A DNA stretch of 64,000 nt, from contig CANKXX010000005.1 of the NCBI GenBank assembly GCA_947487835.1, positions 124,001 through 188,000 of the forward strand. Direction: 5' to 3'. This DNA is from an uncultured Microbacteriaceae bacterium. Its GTDB lineage: Bacteria; Actinomycetota; Actinomycetes; Actinomycetales; Microbacteriaceae. Below the pieces are notes generated by a model that saw only the letters and a list, made by a program, of their open reading frames with translations, had not been told where the DNA came from and did no database searches. Both the position numbers and the translations under genes were made by a program. Below, piece by piece: positions 8,122 to 16,059 of the stretch (positions within the stretch are counted from its first letter, which is position 1; every line of letters begins with the position of its first letter).

Positions 8122-9288
8122 ATGAAGAAGCTGGTCGGCATCCTCGTGGTGCTCTTGCTCGCCACTCCCCTGGCGGGACTAGTGAGCATTGCGGCAATCG
8201 TGACGCCCGCCGCGATCGCGTGCTCACCCGGTTCCCTTGTGGTGGGTGAGGTGCCAGAGTCACTGGCGGCGAAGACAAGGGATGGCCTGTCCGTCCTCCT
8301 GCATAGGCGCCAGCTGATTCACGCCGCGACCATCATCACCGTTGGGGCCCGAACGGCCGGCGTTGGTCGGGAGGGAGTGGTCGTCGCCCTGATGGCTGCG
8401 CTCACCGAGTCAACGCTGCTGATGCTCGCCAACCCGGGTGCTTATCCGGAGTCTGGTGTCTACCCGAACGACGGAGCTGGCTCTGATCGCGACTCACTCG
8501 GGCTTTTCCAGATGCGGCCGGCGTTTGGCTGGGGCACGGTCGGACAGTTGATGGACCCGGAGTACCAGGCGCGGGCGTTCTTCGGTGGGCCGTTGGGCCC
8601 GAACGCGGGATCACCACGTGGGCTGCTCGACGTGCCGGACTGGCGACTGCTCGATCCGGGCGGGGCCGCGCAGGCGGTTGAAGTGAGCGCGTACCCAGAC
8701 CGATACCAGGAATACCAACCGGTCGCCGAGGCTATTCTCGCCGTGCTTACTCGACCGGGTACGACGGGTGGGACCATCGCTGGCGGCGCTGTTGAGGAGA
8801 CGTCACGGGTCGTGTTCCCGCTTCCGGCGGGCACGTACACCAGCACTGACAGCTTCGGCTGGCGCATTGATCCAGTCACCAGGGCCCGCGCCTTTCACGC
8901 CGGCAGTGACCTCGCTGCTCCACTCGGCACGCCGATCGTCGCTGTCGCAGACGGCGTCGTCACCTTCGCCGGACGGCGAGCCGGATTCGGAAACCTGATC
9001 ATCATCGAGCACACCGTCGCCGGAGAGCGAACAGCCTCGTACTACGGCCACATGTACGACACCGGCATCCACGTCTCGGCGGGCGAGACCGTGGCTGCAG
9101 GCCAGCACATCGCGGGTGTGGGATCCGCGGGGAAATCAACCGGCCCGCACCTGCACTTAGAGATCCACCCTGGCGGAGCGAACGCTGCCGCTGTCAACGC
9201 CGAGTCGTGGCTGAAACAACACAAAGCAGAAGGTGTTGACGACGGGGAAGTCGCAGCGACTCTATGCAACGGCCGAGGAGCGGCTTGA
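8122..9288 (+). CDS. Two-domain peptidoglycan hydrolase, M23 peptidase with a lysozyme-like region
   Basis: A 388-residue exported cell-wall hydrolase. The N-terminus is a signal or anchor (residues 4-33). Residues 60-205 look like a lytic-transglycosylase-type domain with ALMAALTEST and GLFQMRP. Residues 240-350 are an M23 peptidase: H259 and D263 in HAGSD and H343/H345 in HLHLE are the zinc and catalytic residues, all present. Such enzymes open the wall for the transfer channel, the role of VirB1 or TcpI. It sits directly before the channel genes. Confidence 0.85.
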   Translation: MKKLVGILVVLLLATPLAGLVSIAAIVTPAAIACSPGSLVVGEVPESLAAKTRDGLSVLLHRRQLIHAATIITVGARTAGVGREGVVVALMAALTESTLLMLANPGAYPESGVYPNDGAGSDRDSLGLFQMRPAFGWGTVGQLMDPEYQARAFFGGPLGPNAGSPRGLLDVPDWRLLDPGGAAQAVEVSAYPDRYQEYQPVAEAILAVLTRPGTTGGTIAGGAVEETSRVVFPLPAGTYTSTDSFGWRIDPVTRARAFHAGSDLAAPLGTPIVAVADGVVTFAGRRAGFGNLIIIEHTVAGERTASYYGHMYDTGIHVSAGETVAAGQHIAGVGSAGKSTGPHLHLEIHPGGANAAAVNAESWLKQHKAEGVDDGEVAATLCNGRGAA

Positions 9289-9289
9289 A

Positions 9290-9556
9290 GTGGACGTCTT
9301 TCCGGACTTCGGAGCAGTAGGCGGGGCCGCCGAGTTGCGTGGCATCGTTGGTGCCTTGCTAACGTTCGTGCTCATCGTGGCTGTGCTCATGGTGGTCATC
9401 AGTGGAGTTACCTGGGCGCTCGCGACCGCGAATGGTCGGTTCGAGATGGCCACTCGTGCACGCGCCGGGCTCTGGGTGGCCGCCGGTGCTGCGGTACTCG
9501 CCGGAGTCGGGGTTGCCTGGGTCAACTTTTTGCTCGACGTCGGCACGAGCCTATAA
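9290..9556 (+). CDS. DUF6112 family small membrane protein, first copy
   Basis: An 88-residue protein with two transmembrane helices (about 18-44 and 58-84) joined by a short polar loop (TANGRFEMATRARAG). The pattern matches DUF6112 proteins found in pairs in actinobacterial conjugative elements; size and topology resemble VirB2-like pilins. The GTG start at 9290 is two bases after the hydrolase stop, with a GAGGAGCGG ribosome site eight bases before. A longer reading from 9233 lacks a ribosome site. Confidence 0.8.
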   Translation: MDVFPDFGAVGGAAELRGIVGALLTFVLIVAVLMVVISGVTWALATANGRFEMATRARAGLWVAAGAAVLAGVGVAWVNFLLDVGTSL

Positions 9557-9754
9557 ACGGGTGGCTTCTAACGCCTTCATGATCGGAAAGTCGTCGACTG
9601 CGGCGGTAAGCAGGAATCGACCAAGGAGGTCCTGGCCGCCGGCGGCGAAGTACGCGTCCACCCGCGCCGGCTTCCTGAGTGAGCCTCGCCCGCTTGGGTG
9701 ACAGGAAACCAGCAGGGCGAACCCGAGCAGCTCATGCACAGCGGCGGACCACAC
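9551..9754 (-). CDS. Possible short antisense ORF or gene remnant between the DUF6112 copies
   Basis: The 9557-9900 gap of 344 bases has no plus-strand gene. On the minus strand a 67-residue reading (GTG at 9754) has a protein-like look, with HELLGFALLV, VDAYFAAGGQDLLGRFLL and PIMKALEATRL. Upstream, the same frame turns arginine-rich and noncoding-like, so if real it is a fragment. It opposes the operon and overlaps the end of the first DUF6112 gene by six bases. I do not recognise it. Confidence 0.22.
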   Translation of the reverse strand: MWSAAVHELLGFALLVSCHPSGRGSLRKPARVDAYFAAGGQDLLGRFLLTAAVDDFPIMKALEATRL

Positions 9755-9900
9755 GGTTCGACGATTCAGTTGGCTAGTCGTTCCAAGGGCAGAACAGCTG
9801 TGCGCCCCCTGCCTTCGGCCTTCGGTACGCCATGCGGCGTGACGGGGCCTCCTTGAGCACCTACGGGTCATACTCATCACTTCACGGAGGGAGCTGAGTT

Positions 9901-10170
9901 GTGGTCGACATTGATCCCAACGGGACGGGTCTTCCGGGCATTGACCAATTGAGCATCATCGTGGGGGCGGTGATGACGCTAGGCCTCATCCTCAGCGTGC
10001 TCGCGTTGATCATCTCTGCGATCGTGTGGGGATTCGGGGCCAACTCCTCGAACCCACACCTCGCGTCCCGCGGAAAGCTCGGCGTGCTCGCGTCGTGCGG
10101 AGCGGCGATCCTTTGCGGTGCGGCGGTCACCCTCGTCAACTTCTTCTGGAACGTCGGCCAGGCCGTCTAA
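9901..10170 (+). CDS. DUF6112 family small membrane protein, second copy
   Basis: An 89-residue paralogue of the gene at 9290, with an N-terminal DxxPxGTGLPG segment, two transmembrane helices (about 18-45 and 60-85) and the same closing pattern (VTLVNFFWNVG versus VAWVNFLLDVG). Two divergent copies could form a mixed pilus or channel layer. The GTG start follows a strong GGAGGGAG ribosome site. A 344-base spacer separates it from the first copy, unusual in this tight operon. Confidence 0.8.
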   Translation: MVDIDPNGTGLPGIDQLSIIVGAVMTLGLILSVLALIISAIVWGFGANSSNPHLASRGKLGVLASCGAAILCGAAVTLVNFFWNVGQAV

Positions 10171-10192
10171 CTGACGGTCCCGGGGCAAGACA

Positions 10193-11581
10193 ATGAGCGT
10201 CTGCGACGTTCCAGTCATCGCCGAGGTCTGCAACTCGGTGGGTGAGGGCGCCGCATCCCTTGTCGCTGCGCCGTTCGATTGGCTCGCCAACGCGATGGGT
10301 TCGGCTGCCGCCTGGCTGTTCGAGTCGGTCTGGGACGCGTTCGACACAACTACACTCGTCGACCTCACCGATCCTGCCTACATCGACGTGTACAACGTGC
10401 TGTTCGGCGTGGCCGTCTTCGTGACCCTCGTCTTCTTCTGTCTGCAGCTCATCACCGGCCTCGTCCACCGCGACCCGTCGGCCCTCTCCAGAGCCGTAAT
10501 CGGGGTCGCCAAGTCGGTGCTCGGATCATTCGTCATCATCACGATCACCGCCCTGCTGCTTGAGATCATCGATCAACTTACGATCGGGGTCGTTCAGGCC
10601 AGCGGCAACACGATGGAGGGGATGGGCGATCGCATCGCGTTGCTCGCAGCCGGGCTGACCACGATCAACGTCGGGGCACCCGGAGTCGGGGCGATCGTCA
10701 CGATCTTCCTGTCCGCACTCGCGATCAGTGGTGCGGCGATCGTCTGGTTCTCGCTTCTCATCCGGAAGGCGCTCCTGCTCGTCGCGATTGTCTTCGGTCC
10801 GATCGCGCTTGCCGGAGCAACCTGGGACGCAGCCAAGGGATGGTTCTCGAAGTGGGTCGCTTTCGTGATCGCATTGATCCTGTCGAAGCTCGTGCTCGTC
10901 GTCATCTTCCTCGTCGCGGTCGCGCAGGTCTCCGCGCCGATCGACGCTGATCTCGCCTCGGTCAGCGACCCGATCGCCGGGATCGTCTTGATGTTCGTCG
11001 CCGCGTTCGCACCGTACATCACGTACAAGTTTCTGAATTTCGTGGGCGTGGACATGTACCACGCGATGTCGAGCGAGCAGGAAGCCAAGTCCGCGCTGAA
11101 TCGCCCCGTCCCGGTGCCCAGTGCACCGATGAACGAGAACGCCAAGAAGGTCCTCGGGGATGCGCCCGACGGCGGGAACGGTCGAGCACCGCAGGGCGGC
11201 CCGATACCGCCGGGCGAGACGAGGGGCGGCGGAGTGGGTGTTCCTGCTGCTGGGCCATCGACTGGACCCGGCAACGCCTCGAGCGCCAGTGCCGCCGGTG
11301 GCGCCAAAACCAGGGCGGGAACGGTGGGATCAGGCGCAGCCGGTCCAGCAGGAGCTGGTGTGGCTGCCAGCGCCGCGGTGGTCACGAATACGGCCAAGGC
11401 GGGAGCAGATGTTGGCAACTGGGTGGGGCAGGGCGCCGACGCTCACGCGCAGTCCGCCGGTGGCTCCGGAACGCCTTCCGTGCCGAGCACACCTCCAGCT
11501 ACTCCCCCGGTGCCGAAGACGCCCTCGGCAACACCTGACGCAGCGTCCCCGGCAGCCGGACGTGGACGGAAGGACGTGTAG
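10193..11581 (+). CDS. TrbL/VirB6-like conjugation channel protein
   Basis: A 462-residue polytopic membrane protein. About six to seven helices lie in residues 55-290 (ALLLVAIVFGPIALAG and WVAFVIALILSKLVLV are typical TrbL/VirB6 segments). The last 165 residues are low-complexity Gly/Ala/Pro/Ser, predicted disordered and probably cytoplasmic. It should form the inner-membrane pore of the type IV secretion system. It lies 22 bp after the second DUF6112 gene and two bp before the SCO6880 gene. Confidence 0.8.
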   Translation: MSVCDVPVIAEVCNSVGEGAASLVAAPFDWLANAMGSAAAWLFESVWDAFDTTTLVDLTDPAYIDVYNVLFGVAVFVTLVFFCLQLITGLVHRDPSALSRAVIGVAKSVLGSFVIITITALLLEIIDQLTIGVVQASGNTMEGMGDRIALLAAGLTTINVGAPGVGAIVTIFLSALAISGAAIVWFSLLIRKALLLVAIVFGPIALAGATWDAAKGWFSKWVAFVIALILSKLVLVVIFLVAVAQVSAPIDADLASVSDPIAGIVLMFVAAFAPYITYKFLNFVGVDMYHAMSSEQEAKSALNRPVPVPSAPMNENAKKVLGDAPDGGNGRAPQGGPIPPGETRGGGVGVPAAGPSTGPGNASSASAAGGAKTRAGTVGSGAAGPAGAGVAASAAVVTNTAKAGADVGNWVGQGADAHAQSAGGSGTPSVPSTPPATPPVPKTPSATPDAASPAAGRGRKDV

Positions 11582-11583
11582 CG

Positions 11584-13047
11584 GTGGACAGCGGATTCGA
11601 TCGCTCCGACTTCCGCCTGGCGCCTGTCCAGTTCTCGCGCTTGACCCGACGGGGGGTCCTACTCGGCCTCTCGGTGCCGCAACTCATTGCCCTCGCCATC
11701 AGCATTCTCACCGTCGTCGCAGCGTTGTACACGGTCGGCGCCTCAGGCATCCCGTGGACAAGCCCGATCTGGGGTAGTGCAGCGCTTGCAGCCGTCATTT
11801 CAGTGGGCGGCCGCAAGGTCGTCGAATGGGTACCCATCGTCACGAGATGGGTCATACGAATCGCGCAGGGGCAGCTCACTTACCGGCGGCAGGTGATTCA
11901 TCCTCGTCCGGTGGGAACACTGGCGCTTCCGGGTGATGCGGCTGCTCTGCGTGAGTGGGATGACCCGGAGTCGGGTGCCGTGATGATCCATGACCCACAT
12001 GCACGAACTCTGACCGCCATCGTGACTCTCTCGCATCCGGCATTCGCGCTACTTGATCCGAGCGAGCAGCACCGGCGCGTGAGCGGGTGGGGCCGGGTGC
12101 TTGCCGGCGCCTGCCGATCCGGTCGTGTCGCCCGAATTCAGATATCCGAGCGAACCCTTGCCGACTCGGGCACGGGCCTCGCCGAGTGGTGGGAGCAGCA
12201 CGGAGTTGACGACGGTAGCTGGAGCGCATCCGTGTATCGCGACTTGGTCAGCCGTGCCGGACCTGCCGGCGAGCGGCATGTAACCACGGTTTCCCTCTCA
12301 CTCGACCTGGCGGCCGTACCTCGCCAGATCCGTGCCCAGGGCGGCGGGATGAGCGGCGCGGCGTCCGTCCTTCGTCAAGAGATGAGCGCCCTGACGGGAG
12401 CACTTCGTGCGGCTGACCTCTCGATCGGCGGGTGGCTCACGTCGGATGAACTCGCGACCACGCTGCGCGCCGCATATGACCCCGCCGTTGGCACCCAATT
12501 GGAACGTCATCCAGCAGTAGGACGTGACCTCGCGACGGCGGGGCCGATTGCGGTGACGGAAACCTGGGATCGACTTCGCTCCGACACTGCCTTTCACACC
12601 GTGCTGTGGATCAGCGAATGGCCCAGGTCGCAGGTGTTTCCAGGATTTCTATCGCCATTGATCTTCACCAACGGGGTGCTGCGCACCCTGTCACTTCACT
12701 ATGTCCCGGTTCGCGCGGACCAGGCTGCTCGGGACCTTCGCAAGCAGAAGACCGAACTACTCAGCGACGCCCACCAGCGCAGGCACATTGGTCAGATCGA
12801 GGACGCGAACGCGAGCGCGGAGTATGAGGACGTTCTGCAGCAGGAGGCAGATCTCACTGCCGGACACGGCGTTCTGCGCACCACCGGGTTGGTGTGCGTG
12901 ACTGCTCCGACCATCGATGAGCTGGACGCCGCGGTGGCCTCGATCGAACAGGCCGCAATCCAGGCGAGTTGCGAGACGCGTCGGCTCGTTGGGCAGCAAG
13001 CACAGGCCTTCACCGCCGCTGCGCTGCCGCTGTGCCGGAGCGTGTGA
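11584..13047 (+). CDS. SCO6880 family conjugation protein (PrgI/VirB3-like front, VirB4-like body)
   Basis: A 487-residue protein. A short N-terminal cytosolic stretch precedes two close transmembrane helices (about 30-50 and 57-75), the PrgI/VirB3 pattern. The large soluble part after residue 85 matches actinobacterial SCO6880 proteins, which resemble the N-terminal domain of VirB4. There is no Walker A here; the ATPase half is encoded two genes later. The functional VirB4 is therefore split over two proteins, as in other Gram-positive elements. The GTG start is two bases after the VirB6-like stop. Confidence 0.8.
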   Translation: MDSGFDRSDFRLAPVQFSRLTRRGVLLGLSVPQLIALAISILTVVAALYTVGASGIPWTSPIWGSAALAAVISVGGRKVVEWVPIVTRWVIRIAQGQLTYRRQVIHPRPVGTLALPGDAAALREWDDPESGAVMIHDPHARTLTAIVTLSHPAFALLDPSEQHRRVSGWGRVLAGACRSGRVARIQISERTLADSGTGLAEWWEQHGVDDGSWSASVYRDLVSRAGPAGERHVTTVSLSLDLAAVPRQIRAQGGGMSGAASVLRQEMSALTGALRAADLSIGGWLTSDELATTLRAAYDPAVGTQLERHPAVGRDLATAGPIAVTETWDRLRSDTAFHTVLWISEWPRSQVFPGFLSPLIFTNGVLRTLSLHYVPVRADQAARDLRKQKTELLSDAHQRRHIGQIEDANASAEYEDVLQQEADLTAGHGVLRTTGLVCVTAPTIDELDAAVASIEQAAIQASCETRRLVGQQAQAFTAAALPLCRSV

Positions 13048-13090
13048 CGCTCGCGCACCTCACTCACAAGGCATCGTGATTGGAGTCCAT

Positions 13091-13513
13091 ATGTACATCG
13101 AACCAGTGAGCGAATCAGCGCCACGCTGGATCAGCGTTGTCTTCCTTCAGGGCGACGAAGCGACGCAGGCATTCGACAAGCTCGACCGAGGTGGCCCCGC
13201 ACAGGCGATCGAGCTCTTGCGGCAATGGGACCGCGGAGACGAGACGGTCGACTGGGCGCTCACCAACGGATATGTGTACGACCGTATCCCCGCCGGAAGC
13301 ACCGACGTCACCCGGGAGGACAACGACTCGTCGTATGCGCTGACCTACAGCAGACCGCATCAGTACATCTCGCTCCTTCGTCGATTCTTCACCGCCTCGG
13401 ACCCTGAACTCGCCCTCGCACAACCCCGCGAATATCGAAAGTTCGCCGCCGACCCATGGTTCTGCCCGAAAGGCCAGCCGACGAACAAGGCTGGACGCAC
13501 GGTCGCGCTGTGA
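13091..13513 (+). CDS. Hypothetical small protein between the SCO6880 and VirB4 genes
   Basis: A 140-residue soluble protein with segments TQAFDKLDRGGPAQAIELL, a NGYVYDRIPAG strand and SYALTYSRPHQYISLLRR. No known domain is recognised. It is placed exactly between the two halves of the VirB4 system and ends in a GTGA overlap with the ATPase gene, so it is translated with it. GGAG stands five bases before the ATG at 13091. Confidence 0.65.
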   Translation: MYIEPVSESAPRWISVVFLQGDEATQAFDKLDRGGPAQAIELLRQWDRGDETVDWALTNGYVYDRIPAGSTDVTREDNDSSYALTYSRPHQYISLLRRFFTASDPELALAQPREYRKFAADPWFCPKGQPTNKAGRTVAL

Positions 13514-15000
13514 GCAACTTGACGAACGAGCGACTCCACGCCGCTGCACTCATCGCACGACCGGGGGAACCTCGCCGTGAGCGCCGGGCACGGAAGCGGT
13601 TGGTCGCGCAAATCGAAACGCGCGACCGGGAGGCGAGACGCCTCGAGGCGCGCAGTCGCTGGCTGCGCGAGCGGGAAGAGGCCCGATCCTCGGCATACCT
13701 TCCCGCAACCGGTGAGGCAGGCCCCGCACAACTCCGAACCCTCGGACGACTACGCCTTCCCAAGCACCAGGACACGTCGGCGACTCTGTCAGGGCACTAT
13801 CCATTCCTCGCGGAGGCGGGACTGGGCTCGGCCGGCGTCTTCGTCGGCCAAGACCTCTACTCGGGAGCATCGTTCGTCTACGACCCCTGGGTGCTCTATC
13901 AACGCGGCCTGATCACCGCTCCGAACGTCGTGCTCGCGGGCATCGTCGGCTCGGGCAAGTCCTCGCTAGCCAAGTCGCTCTACACCCGGTCGCTTCCCTT
14001 CGGTCGCCGCGTCTACGTACCAGGGGATCCGAAGGGCGAGCATACGGCCGTCGCTGAGGCGGTCGGCGGCAAGGCGATCATCCTCGGACCCGGATTGCGC
14101 AATCGGCTCAACCCGCTCGACGAGGGCCACCGATCAGCGTCCGCGACGGATGCTGAATGGACTGCGCAGCTGGCCGCTCGGCGGCGCGGCTTGATCGGCG
14201 CGCTTGCCGAGACCGTTCTCGACCGACTTCTGAGCCCGCTCGAGCACACGGCCATCGACCTCGCTCTGGCCGACGCCGTGAGGAGTGCGGACGTACCGAT
14301 CCTGCCCATGGTGGTCGATCGCCTGTTCGCGCCGAGCCAGGAAGACGATCGAGAAGGGCGCCTTGTCGAAGACGGACGCCTTGTCGGCCACGCACTCCGG
14401 CGGCTCGTCGCCGGGGACCTGGCCGGACTCTTTGACGGACCGTCAACAGTGAGGTTCGATCCCTCACTGCCGATGGTGTCACTCGATCTATCACGCGTGG
14501 CCGAAAACTCGACCCTCATCTCGGTCTTGATGACCTGCTCGTCGGCCTGGATGGAATCAGCGCTCTCTGACCCAGCGGGTGGGCAACGGTGGGTGATTTA
14601 CGACGAAGCCTGGCGCCTGATGGCCTACCCGGCTCTCCTGCGTCGCATGGACGCCCAGTGGCGGCTGGCCCGTCACTTCGGGATCGCCAACATGCTCGTC
14701 TTCCACAAGCTCAGTGACCTCGACACCGTTGGTGACTCAGGTTCGGCTATGCGCGCGCTCGCGTCATCGTTGCTCGCCAATGCCGAGACCCGCGTCGTGT
14801 ACCGACAGGAGCCGGACCAACTCGGATCGACGGCGAGCGCTCTCGGGCTCAGCGGAACCGAAAAGAAGCTGCTGCCCTCCCTCGGCATCGGTCAGGGGCT
14901 GTGGCGCGTGAAGGATCGCAGCTTCGTAGTTCAGCACCAGTTGCACCCGGACGAGCTCGCGCTCTTCGACACGACCGCTCGGATGACCGCCGGTCGTTGA
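13510..15000 (+). CDS. VirB4/TraC-like conjugation ATPase
   Basis: A 496-residue P-loop ATPase. Walker A is GIVGSGKSS at 144-152, Walker B is WVIYDEAW at 361-368, and FHKLSDL (398-404) is a sensor-like motif typical of VirB4. The first 60 residues are a charged, probably coiled-coil, helix rich in Arg/Glu. It energises assembly and transfer through the channel. The GTG start overlaps the stop of the preceding gene; the open frame extends upstream to 13456 but without a ribosome site. Only the motor domain is present, the N-terminal part being supplied by SCO6880. Confidence 0.88.
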   Translation: MSNLTNERLHAAALIARPGEPRRERRARKRLVAQIETRDREARRLEARSRWLREREEARSSAYLPATGEAGPAQLRTLGRLRLPKHQDTSATLSGHYPFLAEAGLGSAGVFVGQDLYSGASFVYDPWVLYQRGLITAPNVVLAGIVGSGKSSLAKSLYTRSLPFGRRVYVPGDPKGEHTAVAEAVGGKAIILGPGLRNRLNPLDEGHRSASATDAEWTAQLAARRRGLIGALAETVLDRLLSPLEHTAIDLALADAVRSADVPILPMVVDRLFAPSQEDDREGRLVEDGRLVGHALRRLVAGDLAGLFDGPSTVRFDPSLPMVSLDLSRVAENSTLISVLMTCSSAWMESALSDPAGGQRWVIYDEAWRLMAYPALLRRMDAQWRLARHFGIANMLVFHKLSDLDTVGDSGSAMRALASSLLANAETRVVYRQEPDQLGSTASALGLSGTEKKLLPSLGIGQGLWRVKDRSFVVQHQLHPDELALFDTTARMTAGR

Positions 15001-15050
15001 CGGCTCGCGCCGCTCGGCTACCAGAAATCGAGGTAAAGGAGAGCACGGAG

Positions 15051-16046
15051 ATGGCCAGAGCCTACGACGAATTGCGAGAAGCTCGGATGACACTTGCGAT
15101 GCTGTCTGAGCCGAGTGACGTCGTCACCGGGACACTTATTGCACGACTGGGCGCCGCAGAAACCGTTCAACTCATCACCTCAGGCGGGCGCCTGCCGAAC
15201 GGCGTCGACCCCGCCGAGGGCGAGCTGTGGCGGCGACGACTCGCCCCGCGAATCAATCCCGGTCAGGTCGAGCGGATCCAGTCGGAGATGGAGCACCACG
15301 GCCTGCAGTTACTGACGCCCGAGGACCTCGAGTGGCCCGGTGAACTGCAGCAGCTCGGCGCGAACGCGCCCATCGCACTCTGGCTGAAAGGCGAGCTCAC
15401 GCCGCTGGCCGCCACGCTGCCTGGCCGGGTAGCCATAGTCGGCGCCCGTGCAGCCACAGCGTATGGCATCCAGGTGGCAACCGAACTCGCTTCTGATCTC
15501 GCCGCCCAGGGCCGCGTCGTCCTTTCCGGAGGCGCCTATGGGATCGACGGATCCGCGCACAGAGCAGCGACTGCCGCGTACCCCGGGTCCACCATCGCCG
15601 TGCTGGCGAACGGCCTCGACCGGCTCTACCCCACCGGTCACGAACAGCTTTTCGAGCGGATCGAGCAGAGCGGCGGACTCCTCGTCAGTGAGTTGCCACC
15701 CGGCTCCACCCCGACTCGATGGCGCTTCCTGCAACGGAACCGGATCTTGACCGCACTATCCGGCGCAACCATCGTGGTCGAGGCCGGGCACCGCTCGGGC
15801 TCACTGAACATAGCCAGCCAGGCGCACTCCCTAGGCAGGCCAGTCGGCGCCGTCCCGGGACCCGTCACAAGCCCTGCCAGCGCAGGCTGTCACCGACTCA
15901 TCCAGGAGGGCATCGCCACCGTAGTCACCGATGCCCAAGACGTCACAGACCTGCTCGACTCCACCGCCGGGTTCTCGGGTGACCGAACCTTCGCGTACTC
16001 GCCCGCCAGGCGGTTCACGCACACGAGCGCAGGTCTAGGGCTGTGA
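15051..16046 (+). CDS. dprA: DprA-like DNA-processing protein
   Basis: A 331-residue DprA/Smf protein. The Rossmann-like core carries VAIVGARAATAYG, GGAYGIDGSAHRAA and NRILTALSGATIVVEAG, the three hallmark motifs for ssDNA binding and dimerisation. A helical N-terminal domain of about 100 residues precedes it, and the C-terminal winged-helix seen in some DprA proteins seems absent. DprA loads RecA on incoming single strands during transformation. Here it lies inside a conjugation operon between the ATPase and coupling-protein genes, so it may protect or recombine transferred ssDNA. AAAGGAG precedes the ATG. Confidence 0.85.
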   Translation: MARAYDELREARMTLAMLSEPSDVVTGTLIARLGAAETVQLITSGGRLPNGVDPAEGELWRRRLAPRINPGQVERIQSEMEHHGLQLLTPEDLEWPGELQQLGANAPIALWLKGELTPLAATLPGRVAIVGARAATAYGIQVATELASDLAAQGRVVLSGGAYGIDGSAHRAATAAYPGSTIAVLANGLDRLYPTGHEQLFERIEQSGGLLVSELPPGSTPTRWRFLQRNRILTALSGATIVVEAGHRSGSLNIASQAHSLGRPVGAVPGPVTSPASAGCHRLIQEGIATVVTDAQDVTDLLDSTAGFSGDRTFAYSPARRFTHTSAGLGL

Positions 16047-16059
16047 GAGCCGGCGCGGC

